Positions 17,315-25,152 of a stretch of DNA of 64,000 nt are shown here, in pieces; the stretch's first letter is position 1, and every line of letters begins with the position of its first letter. The notes below the pieces were generated by a model. The model made no database searches and was not told the DNA's origin. It saw only the letters and a list, made by a program, of their open reading frames with translations. This DNA is from Thaumasiovibrio sp047250365 (GTDB taxonomy: Bacteria > Pseudomonadota > Gammaproteobacteria > Enterobacterales > Vibrionaceae), in assembly GCF_047250365.1 (NCBI RefSeq), contig NZ_JBLBVL010000013.1, positions 1-64,000 on the forward strand, read 5' to 3'. A program made the translations under genes and the position numbers.

Positions 17315-17465
17315 GTTTTTAAGTACTGAAATGTAATTTTATTCCACTTTTATGACGTGCTGGACTAGCAATAGTGGGAAAAGAAGGAAAAGAGCAGGAC
17401 GCCATCTCACGATGTCGTTGGGCAAATTATTTGCCTTAGCCTAATAAATTGTTGATTACTTAACA

Positions 17466-17520
17466 ATAAGACACATGCAATGTCTCTCCCATTACCCCAC
17501 TGGTTAGTGGGGTTTTTATT
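17466..17520 (+). ncRNA. candidate small RNA B between spf and engB
   Basis: TTGCCT (17431-17436), 17-nt spacer and GATTAC (17454-17459) form a possible promoter. A perfect stem CCCCACT/AGTGGGG (17495-17501 and 17506-17512) followed by TTTTTATT is a clear terminator. The transcript would be about 55 nt, near the roughly 60 nt I recall for Aliivibrio VSsrna24. A 15-nt palindrome GGCAAAT-T-ATTTGCC (17421-17435) covers the -35 element and looks like an operator. Confidence 0.45.
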
Positions 17521-17551
17521 GGAGCGAAGGGGCCGTTATTCCACTCGGGAA

Positions 17552-18217
17552 TTAACTCTCTTCGTTGTCTTCCAATGCATCTTCATCAACAAACTCAACA
17601 TGGGTAAAGAACCACTCGTTAAGCTGGCGATGAACGGTATCGACACCGACCCCTTTTAATGAAGAGAACGCTTCGACTCGAATTTGTCCCTCTTTTTCAG
17701 CGAGTGCTTTGCGTACTTTAAGGACCGTCGACTGTCGAACGCCTTGTTTTAACTTATCCGCTTTGGTCAGTAGCACCAATACAGGCAGCCCACTATCCAG
17801 TGCCCAGTCGATCATTTGTAGGTCGAGATCTTTTAGCGGATGGCGAATATCCATCAACACCACGAGCCCAATGAGGTTTTCTCGCTTTTGCAGGTACTCG
17901 CCCAGTGCGCGTTGCCACTTTTTCTTCATCTCTAGTGGCACCTGTGCATAGCCATAGCCAGGTAAATCGATCAGGTTACAGCCTTCTTCTACCTCAAACA
18001 TATTAATAAGCTGGGTACGGCCAGGGGTTTTACTGGTGCGTGCTAGCCCCTTTTGATCCGTCAGGCGGTTTAGAGCACTTGATTTACCGGCGTTGGAGCG
18101 GCCCGCAAATGCAATCTCAACCCCTGAATCAACTGGCAGGTGACGGATATCCGGAGCACTGATAATAAATTTGGTCTTTCTGTAGTTGAGAGTTTGATTC
18201 ACTGTTAACTCCGTCAT
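17552..18217 (-). CDS. engB: ribosome biogenesis GTPase EngB (YihA/YsxC)
   Basis: Essential TrmE-Era-type GTPase acting in large-subunit ribosome assembly. The 221 aa protein shows G1 AGRSNAGKSSALN near residue 35, G3 DLPGYGYA near 80, G4 TKADK near 148 and G5-like EAFSSLKG near 180. Divergent from the cytochrome c4 gene, as in many gamma-proteobacteria. Confidence 0.96.
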   Translation of the reverse strand: MTELTVNQTLNYRKTKFIISAPDIRHLPVDSGVEIAFAGRSNAGKSSALNRLTDQKGLARTSKTPGRTQLINMFEVEEGCNLIDLPGYGYAQVPLEMKKKWQRALGEYLQKRENLIGLVVLMDIRHPLKDLDLQMIDWALDSGLPVLVLLTKADKLKQGVRQSTVLKVRKALAEKEGQIRVEAFSSLKGVGVDTVHRQLNEWFFTHVEFVDEDALEDNEES

Positions 18218-18354
18218 GTCTTTGTGTGGTGAAGTGGTTACTTTTATGTAAAACTGTGTAAAATAAATGTGCTCAGCAATGGATCTGCCATTATAGCATG
18301 TTGCGGGGCAATGGATGCGGTACTGGAAGCAATGATAATTATAAACGGAATATC

Positions 18355-18978
18355 ATGAATAAATTAGTGCTGATAATGACCCTTGTTATATCACTTCCGT
18401 TAGCTGCGGAAGGAGATATCGAAGCAGGCAAAGTGCTTGCGACCGAAAAAACATGCGTGGCATGCCATGGAGCTAATGGCGTAAGTCTCATCCCAGAGAA
18501 CCCTAATCTAGCCGGGCAACATCAAAACTACCTTGCCAAGCAGCTTCGCGAATTTAAGTTAGCGATGGGCAGCGGTGGTGAGGAAGGTCGTGTTAACCCT
18601 GTCATGGGTGGAATGGCGATGGGCCTTAGCGAGCGAGAAATAACCGATTTGGCCGCATTTTATGCCAGCTTAACCCCGCCAGATGGAACATCCCCTGAGT
18701 TCTCTCTGGCTGTGGGCAAGCAATTGTATTTTGCAGGTGATGCTGAGCGAGGCTTAACCGCATGCACGGCATGCCATGGTCCGCGAGGGAATGGTACCCC
18801 TTCTTCTGGCTTTCCACGTATCTCCGGGCAACACGCCGACTATATCAAGACACAACTGATGCAGTTCAGAGCTGGAACGCGAGCCAATGATGCAAATGAG
18901 ATGATGCGTGCGGTCGCAATGAAGCTAACAGATGCCGAAATAGAAACACTGGCAGCCTATTTGGGTGGACTGCACTAA
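18355..18978 (+). CDS. di-heme cytochrome c4
   Basis: Periplasmic electron carrier, 207 aa with an N-terminal signal peptide (hydrophobic run to about residue 18, cleavage after LAA) and two class I c-type heme domains: CVACH at 34-38 and CTACH at 137-141, with candidate methionine ligands in each half. c4 cytochromes feed cytochrome c oxidases, and such an oxidase is encoded at the right end of this window. I chose the ATG at 18355 because it directly precedes the signal peptide and has CGGA upstream. Confidence 0.94.
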   Translation: MNKLVLIMTLVISLPLAAEGDIEAGKVLATEKTCVACHGANGVSLIPENPNLAGQHQNYLAKQLREFKLAMGSGGEEGRVNPVMGGMAMGLSEREITDLAAFYASLTPPDGTSPEFSLAVGKQLYFAGDAERGLTACTACHGPRGNGTPSSGFPRISGQHADYIKTQLMQFRAGTRANDANEMMRAVAMKLTDAEIETLAAYLGGLH

Positions 18979-19001
18979 TCTTTCCCCCTTTAGTGTTTAA
19001 G

Positions 19002-19036
19002 AAGCGGTGGCTGTTTTCGGCAGCACCGCTTTTTTA
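19002..19036 (+). terminator. rho-independent terminator of the cytochrome c4 gene
   Basis: AAGCGGTG (19002-19009) pairs with CACCGCTT (19024-19031), extended by inner CTG/CAG, followed by a T run. Confidence 0.85.
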
Positions 19037-19087
19037 TTGTGCAGATATCTGTTACATTCCCGCCACTGCACCAGATGAGGTATTACG

Positions 19088-19738
19088 ATGCGATTATGCC
19101 CCCTATGTGAGGCGTCACACATTGAACACTTCCATCAGGATAAGCGTCGAGACTATTTTCAATGCCAGCGTTGTCAGCTTATTTATGCTGACCCCGACTG
19201 CCTACTGGATCCCGAGCAAGAGAAAGGGGTCTATGATCAACATCAGAATGACAGCGATGACCTAGGTTATCGCCGCTTTCTTTCCCGCGTTGCTGAGCCA
19301 CTTTTAGCGCGACTGCCTAATGGGCGGTGGCAGGGGCTTGATTTTGGCAGCGGCCCGGGGCCGACCTTATCTGTGATGCTGGAAGAAGCTGGGCATCAGA
19401 TGGCGATCTATGATCCCTACTTTGCACCAGAGCGTTCAGTATTGGCCCGACAATATGACTTTATTACTTGTACAGAAGCGATAGAGCACTTTTATACCCC
19501 AGGGAAAGAGTGGCAGCAGTTATTGTCTATGCTAAAGCCAGGAGGCTGGCTTGGCCTGATGACAAAGCTAGCTCTAGATATTGAAGCGTTTGCCCGGTGG
19601 CACTATAAAAACGACCCAACACACGTGAGCTTTTTTAGCCAGGCGACATTTCGCTATTTAGCGAAGCGCGATGGACTGGAAGTAGAGTTTGTTGGTAATG
19701 ATGTAATTTTGCTGAGGAAACCCAGCCATGACTCGTAA
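19088..19738 (+). CDS. class I SAM-dependent methyltransferase with zinc-ribbon N terminus
   Basis: A 216 aa protein. Two Cys pairs at the N terminus (CPLC near residue 4 and CQRC near 26) form a likely zinc ribbon. The SAM-binding GLDFGSGPGP (about residue 83) and a following acidic IYDPYF mark a Rossmann-fold methyltransferase; CTEAIEHF and LKPGGWLGLMT are later motifs of the fold. Substrate unknown. It overlaps yihI by 11 nt, so the two are probably co-translated. Confidence 0.85.
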   Translation: MRLCPLCEASHIEHFHQDKRRDYFQCQRCQLIYADPDCLLDPEQEKGVYDQHQNDSDDLGYRRFLSRVAEPLLARLPNGRWQGLDFGSGPGPTLSVMLEEAGHQMAIYDPYFAPERSVLARQYDFITCTEAIEHFYTPGKEWQQLLSMLKPGGWLGLMTKLALDIEAFARWHYKNDPTHVSFFSQATFRYLAKRDGLEVEFVGNDVILLRKPSHDS

Positions 19739-20285
19739 AAAGAAAGGCCGTAAAGTCGGCTCTGAAGGTCCTGCAGTATATCAGGACAAATCGGTCTCAA
19801 AACTAGACCAAGAAGCATTAGCGCGTAAAAAAGCCCGTAAACGTAAAGGGCTGAAGTCGGGTAGCCGACATTCTGATGAGGGCAATAAAAAAGGCCAGCA
19901 TCAGGCTCAGCAGCGTGACCCGCGACTCGGTAGCAAGAAGCCGATCCCGTTGATTATTGAGGCGAAGCCACATCCAAAATCGGCAGCAGGCAAGAAAGCG
20001 CGTAAATTGAGTGCAGAGCAAGAACTGGCACAATTAGAAAATGACGCGCAATTAAATGTCATGCTTGATCGTTTAGAGAATGGTGAAAAACTGGGTGCAG
20101 GCATGCAGCAATATGTCGACCAAAAACTCGATCGTATTGAAGCATTGATGGCTCAGCTTGGTCTTATGGACGAAGAGCAGGATGTGGCAGAGGCTCAACC
20201 ACAAAGTGATGAAGAGCGTTTAGCACTCTTTGACGAATTCGAGCAATTTGATTCATTTGATAGTAGCGACTTCGAGCAGGAGTAA
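19728..20285 (+). CDS. yihI: Der GTPase-activating protein YihI
   Basis: Activator of the ribosome-assembly GTPase Der. The 185 aa protein starts with a very basic region (MTRKKKGRKVG, ARKKARKRKG) and ends in a strongly acidic tail, the family pattern, with the helical core ARKLSAEQELAQLENDAQLN near 110. It lies between the methyltransferase gene and a DUF2489 gene, and in the same neighbourhood as engB, another ribosome-assembly factor. Confidence 0.92.
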   Translation: MTRKKKGRKVGSEGPAVYQDKSVSKLDQEALARKKARKRKGLKSGSRHSDEGNKKGQHQAQQRDPRLGSKKPIPLIIEAKPHPKSAAGKKARKLSAEQELAQLENDAQLNVMLDRLENGEKLGAGMQQYVDQKLDRIEALMAQLGLMDEEQDVAEAQPQSDEERLALFDEFEQFDSFDSSDFEQE

Positions 20286-20290
20286 CGTAG

Positions 20291-20773
20291 ATGCCGGTTT
20301 GGTTGTTAGTGCTTGGTGGTAGTGTTGTCACTGTGTTAGCGGTCTATGCAGGCATGTTACTCACACAGCTTTGGCAGCAAAAACAACGTCAGCAACAAGC
20401 AATGGTGACAGCCATTGCTAAACGAAATCATCGTATCTTTGACAGTATTTTTGTGATTGCCCATGCTGGTCAAGAGGGCCAATGCGACTTGTCTGAAGCT
20501 GCGATTCGTCTTGGGGTCTTATTTGATTTGATCCAAGGCGAGTTGCGAGTAGACTTTGCGCAGCGCTATCCCAACCTTGATCGTCTTTATCACGCAGTAA
20601 AAGCGTTGCCGCGTGGCGATGAGCGTAAAGCACTGAATAAGCAAGTGCGTATGCGTCAAGATGTGGAGAGAATGAAGCTAGAAGCAGAGCTGCAAGAAGC
20701 GATAATGACGGAGTTTGCGCAGCTACTATCGCAACGTGAAACGACCATGAGTCAACTGCGTCCCTTTGCGTGA
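20291..20773 (+). CDS. DUF2489-family membrane-anchored protein
   Basis: A 160 aa protein of unknown function with one N-terminal membrane helix (about residues 3-25) followed by a basic/Gln-rich linker and a helical soluble domain. Proteins of this family sit between yihI and hemN in vibrios. It starts 5 nt after yihI. No catalytic motif is visible. Confidence 0.8.
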   Translation: MPVWLLVLGGSVVTVLAVYAGMLLTQLWQQKQRQQQAMVTAIAKRNHRIFDSIFVIAHAGQEGQCDLSEAAIRLGVLFDLIQGELRVDFAQRYPNLDRLYHAVKALPRGDERKALNKQVRMRQDVERMKLEAELQEAIMTEFAQLLSQRETTMSQLRPFA

Positions 20774-20778
20774 TCGAT

Positions 20779-20820
20779 AAGGTCTACAGCGTAGCCAGAT
20801 TATGGCACACTGTAGGCCTT
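20779..20820. repeat. nested inverted repeat before hemN
   Basis: An 11-bp stem AAGGTCTACAG/CTGTAGGCCTT (20779-20789 and 20810-20820, one G-T pair) encloses a second stem GCCA/TGGC (20794-20797 and 20803-20806). No T run follows, so it is not a standard terminator. It lies 6 nt after the DUF2489 gene and 22 nt before hemN, and could be an mRNA 3' end or a leader structure of hemN. Confidence 0.6.
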
Positions 20821-20842
20821 ATTCATTGGAGCAAAGTCGCGT

Positions 20843-22216
20843 ATGGAAATGACCACCATTGAGTGGGACCAGGCCCTCATTGAAAAATATAACTATTCAG
20901 GCCCCCGCTATACCTCATACCCCACTGCATTAGAGTTTTCTGAGCAGTATTCACATTCACAGTTTATTGCTGACTGTCAGCACTATCCCGAACGTCCCCT
21001 ATCGCTCTATATCCATATCCCGTTTTGTCACCAGCTCTGCTACTACTGTGGCTGTAATAAAGTGGTGACACGACATCAGGAGAAGGCGGATGAATACTTA
21101 GATGTTCTTAGCCGTGAGATTGCCACCCGAGCCGTGTTGCTTGGGTCGCGAACAGTGACTCAACTTCACTTGGGTGGTGGAACTCCTACCTTCCTCAATC
21201 AGGCGCAGTTATCTCGCCTAATGGGGCTATTGCATCAAGCGTTTAACGTGGCTGACTCAGCCGAAATCAGCATTGAAGTAGACCCTAGACAGCTTGAGTT
21301 GACCTTGTTAGATCATCTGTATGACTTGGGATTCAATCGCATAAGCATCGGGGTACAAGACTTTAATAAGCAGGTACAGCAGCGTGTTAATCGCGAACAA
21401 GATGAAGCGTTTATTGCCTCTTTGGTGCAACGGGCAAAGCAGCTTGGTTTCCGTTCCACTAACCTTGATCTTATCTATGGCTTACCAACACAAACGGCAG
21501 CCAGTTTTGCCCAGACGCTGCAGCAAGTGCTAAGACTGGAGCCAGGACGTTTATCGATTTTTAACTATGCACACATGCCAAAAATGTTTGCAGCGCAACG
21601 CAAAATCAATGAACAGGAGCTGCCTACAGCGGCTGAGAAGTTACGGATATTGCAAGAGACGATTCGGACGCTTACTCAGGCTGGGTATCAATTTATTGGT
21701 ATGGATCACTTCGCTCGACCAGACGATGAATTGGCGATAGCACAGCGAAAAGGCACGCTACATCGTAATTTCCAAGGTTATACCACACAGGGTGAGTGCG
21801 ACTTGCTTGGTCTTGGGGTATCGGCCATCTCTATGATCGGTGATGGTTATGCTCAGAATAAGAAAGTACTAAAAGACTATTATGCCGCCGTTAATGAGTT
21901 AGGTCAGGCGACGTGGCGAGGAGTTGGTCTTGATCAGGATGATCGCTTACGCCGTGATGTGATTAAGGCGTTAATTTGTAATTTTGTACTGGATATTCCA
22001 GCAATTGAAGCGCAGTACGATATCGTATTTAGCGACTACTTTGCGGAAGACCTTATACTACTGCAAGGATTCATTGACGATGGTATGGTGACCGTGTCGA
22101 CAGACAAAGTTACGGTCTTGCCTAAGGGGCGATTACTGATTCGTAATATCTGCATGTCTTTTGATAAGTACTTACGGCAACGCGCGAGACAGCAACAGTT
22201 TTCTCGGGTGATATAA
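20843..22216 (+). CDS. hemN: oxygen-independent coproporphyrinogen III dehydrogenase HemN
   Basis: Radical SAM enzyme of anaerobic heme synthesis. The protein has 457 aa, the same as E. coli HemN, and the cysteines C62, C66, C69 and C71 in FCHQLCYYCGC match its cluster and extra site. HLGGGTPTFL near 112 and IEVDPR near 145 are also diagnostic. I chose the ATG at 20843 because GGAG lies 11 nt upstream; an ATG two codons later is possible. I see no clear FNR site in front. Confidence 0.96.
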   Translation: MEMTTIEWDQALIEKYNYSGPRYTSYPTALEFSEQYSHSQFIADCQHYPERPLSLYIHIPFCHQLCYYCGCNKVVTRHQEKADEYLDVLSREIATRAVLLGSRTVTQLHLGGGTPTFLNQAQLSRLMGLLHQAFNVADSAEISIEVDPRQLELTLLDHLYDLGFNRISIGVQDFNKQVQQRVNREQDEAFIASLVQRAKQLGFRSTNLDLIYGLPTQTAASFAQTLQQVLRLEPGRLSIFNYAHMPKMFAAQRKINEQELPTAAEKLRILQETIRTLTQAGYQFIGMDHFARPDDELAIAQRKGTLHRNFQGYTTQGECDLLGLGVSAISMIGDGYAQNKKVLKDYYAAVNELGQATWRGVGLDQDDRLRRDVIKALICNFVLDIPAIEAQYDIVFSDYFAEDLILLQGFIDDGMVTVSTDKVTVLPKGRLLIRNICMSFDKYLRQRARQQQFSRVI

Positions 22217-22223
22217 TGGAAAG

Positions 22224-22252
22224 AAAAAACGCCGAGTAATCCGGCGTTTTTT
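22224..22252. terminator. bidirectional terminator downstream of hemN
   Basis: CGCCG (22230-22234) pairs with CGGCG (22242-22246), extended by A6 on the left and T6 on the right, so it serves hemN and the convergent small ORF on the minus strand. Confidence 0.85.
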
Positions 22253-22262
22253 CTTTCTTAGC

Positions 22263-22391
22263 TTACCAGCTTGTCATACCAATGGCGGCAACCATGGCAA
22301 TGGCACCCGCCATTAATTGGTTTGGGCTATTTAAGGCCGCTTCAGACGCGATAGGAACGACAGCAGTAAGAGAAAAAAGGGTGTTAATCAT
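22263..22391 (-). CDS. candidate 42-aa small hydrophobic protein
   Basis: A short frame with all the parts of a gene: ribosome-binding site GGAGAG (22402-22397) 5 nt before an ATG, 42 codons, a TAA stop and an intrinsic terminator 10 nt on. The product is mostly hydrophobic with two segments (LFSLTAVVPIASEAAL and LMAGAIAMVAAIGM) that could be one or two membrane spans, or a signal-like segment plus a helix. I recognise no family. A nested hairpin lies directly upstream of the ribosome-binding site. Confidence 0.5.
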   Translation of the reverse strand: MINTLFSLTAVVPIASEAALNSPNQLMAGAIAMVAAIGMTSW

Positions 22392-22403
22392 GAGAGCTCT
22401 CCG

Positions 22404-22442
22404 GTTAGACGCACTTATTGTGCCACAATGTTTGCGTCTAAC
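22404..22442. repeat. nested inverted repeat ahead of the small ORF
   Basis: A perfect 10-bp outer stem GTTAGACGCA/TGCGTCTAAC (22404-22413 and 22433-22442) encloses ATTG/CAAT (22417-22420 and 22426-22429). On the minus-strand transcript it ends 1 nt before GGAGAG, so it could regulate translation of the 42-aa ORF or bind a protein. A second stem TCATACC/GGTATGA (22481-22487 and 22493-22499) lies just beyond and may mark the 3' end of add. Confidence 0.65.
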
Positions 22443-22526
22443 CCTGCGCCCGGTCAATTTTTCAACAAAAGAGTTAATAATCATACCGCTTTGGTATGAC
22501 TAATACGCGTTGCCGATGGAAATCCG

Positions 22527-23528
22527 TTAGCGTTGCGCGGCACGTTGACGTAATTGCTGCTTCTCACTGTTAGATAAAAAGGCCATTTTTAGTCCATTTT
22601 CAAGGCATTGTTCAATGTCTGCCGGACTCAATCCCGCTTTTGGCGCCATGATAGAGAGTTCATGGCCAAGCTCAATTCCCTCGACAGCGGGATCGTCAGT
22701 ATTCAAGCTAACACAAATGCCGTGCGCTAAAAATTGGCGGATTGGATGCGAAGCGAGATCGGTGACGGTGCTGGTTTGTAGATTCGAGGTAAGGCATGAC
22801 TCGATACCAATCTGCTGATCTGCTAAATAGTCCATAAGTGCAGCATCCTGAATCGCTTTCACACCATGACCGATACGTTCAGCCCCTAGCTCTTTAATGG
22901 CTTGCCACATGCTTTCTGGCCCAGCGGCTTCGCCTGCATGGACAGTAACGTGCAGCCCTGCATCGCGTACTTGTTTAAAATGAGAAACAAATTGATGGCC
23001 GGGTTGACCAAGCTCATCACCGGCTAAATCGATGGCCACCAAATGTTGCTTTTGCGTTAGCAGCGCATTGAGCTCTTGCTGGCAAGCATCAACGCCAAAT
23101 GTACGGCTCATAATACCAATGAGATTGGCATCAACACCAAAATCGCGACAACCGGACTGAACCCCATCAACGACCGCTTCAACGACGCCAGCAACGGGAA
23201 GTTGGTGCTTCATTGCCATGTAGTAAGGAGAAAAGCGTAATTCAGCGTAGTCGATGCCTGCGCGTAATATATCTTCTACATTTTCGTAGGCAACACGTCG
23301 ACAAGCCTCTAAATCCCCGAGTACAGCGACACCCCAATCGAGTTTGCTAAGAAATGCGACCAGACTTGGCGCGGTTTCTACCACTTGTACGTGTGGAACC
23401 AGATCGGTGAGATTATCGGCAGGTAAGGCCATGCCAAACTGTTGTCCCAGATCCAAAATCGTCTGGCTGCGAATATTGCCATCAAGATGGCGGTGAAGAT
23501 CAGTAACAGGCAGAGTGTAAGGATTCAT
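22527..23528 (-). CDS. add: adenosine deaminase
   Basis: Zinc hydrolase converting adenosine and deoxyadenosine to inosine forms in purine salvage. The 333 aa protein equals the E. coli enzyme in length. Metal and catalytic residues are visible: DLHRHLDGN near residue 9, TVHAGEAAGPESMW near 195, GHGVKA near 219 and NTDDPA near 276. I chose the ATG at 23528 because GGAG lies 8 nt upstream; the open frame extends beyond it without a better start. Confidence 0.96.
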   Translation of the reverse strand: MNPYTLPVTDLHRHLDGNIRSQTILDLGQQFGMALPADNLTDLVPHVQVVETAPSLVAFLSKLDWGVAVLGDLEACRRVAYENVEDILRAGIDYAELRFSPYYMAMKHQLPVAGVVEAVVDGVQSGCRDFGVDANLIGIMSRTFGVDACQQELNALLTQKQHLVAIDLAGDELGQPGHQFVSHFKQVRDAGLHVTVHAGEAAGPESMWQAIKELGAERIGHGVKAIQDAALMDYLADQQIGIESCLTSNLQTSTVTDLASHPIRQFLAHGICVSLNTDDPAVEGIELGHELSIMAPKAGLSPADIEQCLENGLKMAFLSNSEKQQLRQRAAQR

Positions 23529-23654
23529 CGAGAGGCTCCAATTGATAGTACTTTGGGGCAGAGTATAGATAAAAAGTGGTGATAAATCTGGTGTATATCG
23601 CCGAGGAATGGGGGAATTTTGCATTGTATCGCTCAGTGTTTACCTGAACTGTTG

Positions 23655-23686
23655 TTATTGTCGCCTTGCGACGTTGGCGACAATAA
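23655..23686. terminator. strong hairpin between glnG and add
   Basis: An 11-bp perfect inverted repeat TTATTGTCGCC/GGCGACAATAA (23655-23665 and 23676-23686) with a 10-nt loop lies 24 nt after the glnG stop. No T run follows on either strand. It may end or stabilise the glnG message; the terminator function is uncertain. Confidence 0.45.
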
Positions 23687-23710
23687 CCTTGTTTAACATC
23701 GTATTGGGGA

Positions 23711-25117
23711 CTAATCGATAGCAAGATCTTTGAGTTTTCTGGTTAGGGTGTTGCGCCCCCAGCCTAACAACTTGGCAGCTTCTTGTTTATGTCCGTGAGT
23801 ATGTTCGAGCGCCGTTTCTAGTAGAATCTTTTCGAATTCAGGTAAGGCATCGTCGAGCAGATTGGTTTGACCTTGTGCCAAAGCGTGCTTGGCCCACTGT
23901 GCGAGTTGTTGTTGCCAACCTTGTGTTGAATGGTCGCTTTCATGCGCGGTGGGTTGGACTAACTCTGGCGGAAGGTCACCTGGCAATATTTCATTGCCGC
24001 TCGCCATCACCGTCAGCCAACGGCACGTATTTTCAAGCTGACGAACATTGCCCGGCCAGTTTAACTGACACAGTTGTTCTACAGTATCAGGGTGTAGGCT
24101 TTTTACTTCGACACCAAGCTCAGCCGATGCGCACTTCAAAAAGTGTCGAGTCAATTGTGGGATATCTTGGCGACGATCTTTTAGTGCAGGAAGGTGAACC
24201 CGAATGACATTAAGGCGGTGGAAAAGGTCTTCACGAAAATCTCCTTTGGCGACGAGGTTTTCGAGGTTTTGGTGGGTCGCAGCAATAATGCGCACATCGA
24301 CGTCTCTTGCGGCATGCCCGCCAACACGATAGAACTGCCCGTCGGCCAAAACACGCAGTAGGCGGGTTTGAATATCGAGTGGCATATCACCGATTTCATC
24401 GAGAAACAGGGTACCGCCATTGGCCTGCTCAAAGCGTCCTTGACGCACCGTATTGGCCCCCGTAAAGGCCCCCTTTTCGTGGCCAAATAGCTCTGACTCA
24501 ATCAAATCCTTGGGAATTGCCGCCATATTGAGGGCGATAAAGGCATTCTTAGCCCGTGGACTGTGGCGGTGCAAGGCGTGAGCGACCAGCTCTTTACCGG
24601 TACCGGACTCACCATTAATCAGCACGGAGATGGATGAACGAGAAAGACGGCCAATGGCACGAAAGACCTCTTGCATCGCTGGTGCTTCGCCAATAATTTC
24701 AGGAACGGGCTTTTCGTTGTGCTGTGGCTGCTGATGGCGCTTCTGCTCTTGACTGTGAGTGAGCGCTCGCTCGACGAGGGCTTGCGCTTCATCAATATCA
24801 AACGGTTTGGGTAGATACTCAAAGGCGCCACGCTGATAGGCGTTAACCGCTGCATCGAGATCTGAGTGAGCGGTCATAATAATCACGGGCAGTGTTGGGT
24901 AGTCGGCTTGAAGTGCTTTTAATAGCGTTAGCCCATCTGTTCCAGGCATGCGAATATCTGAAACCAGCACATCTGGCACACTGCGCTCTAGTGCCAATAA
25001 TACACTGTCGGCATCTGCAAATGTTTCACAGTGCATACCGGCGGCTAAGAGGGTTTTCTCTAGTACCCAACGGATGGAGTTGTCGTCATCAACGACCCAG
25101 ATCATGCCTTTACTCAT
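23711..25117 (-). CDS. glnG: nitrogen regulation response regulator GlnG (NtrC)
   Basis: Sigma54-dependent activator of nitrogen genes, 468 aa. Receiver domain with phosphorylation Asp in VLVSDIRMPGTDG (about residue 54); AAA+ domain with Walker A GESGTGKE near 168, the sigma54-contact GAFTGA near 216 and GGTLFLDEIGDM Walker B; a Fis-type DNA-binding helix-turn-helix at the end (KQEAAKLLGWGRNTLTRKL). It lies 35 nt downstream of its kinase glnL. Confidence 0.97.
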   Translation of the reverse strand: MSKGMIWVVDDDNSIRWVLEKTLLAAGMHCETFADADSVLLALERSVPDVLVSDIRMPGTDGLTLLKALQADYPTLPVIIMTAHSDLDAAVNAYQRGAFEYLPKPFDIDEAQALVERALTHSQEQKRHQQPQHNEKPVPEIIGEAPAMQEVFRAIGRLSRSSISVLINGESGTGKELVAHALHRHSPRAKNAFIALNMAAIPKDLIESELFGHEKGAFTGANTVRQGRFEQANGGTLFLDEIGDMPLDIQTRLLRVLADGQFYRVGGHAARDVDVRIIAATHQNLENLVAKGDFREDLFHRLNVIRVHLPALKDRRQDIPQLTRHFLKCASAELGVEVKSLHPDTVEQLCQLNWPGNVRQLENTCRWLTVMASGNEILPGDLPPELVQPTAHESDHSTQGWQQQLAQWAKHALAQGQTNLLDDALPEFEKILLETALEHTHGHKQEAAKLLGWGRNTLTRKLKDLAID

Positions 25118-25152
25118 CGCCTTTCCTCTTTAAGTGAAGATGTTCGTAATAA

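Noticed and set aside
17114..17329. 71-codon plus-strand frame in the spf-engB interval
   Set aside because: No ribosome-binding site, and it runs into the terminator of candidate RNA A; composition is not protein-like beyond a Cys/Phe-rich AT-biased stretch.
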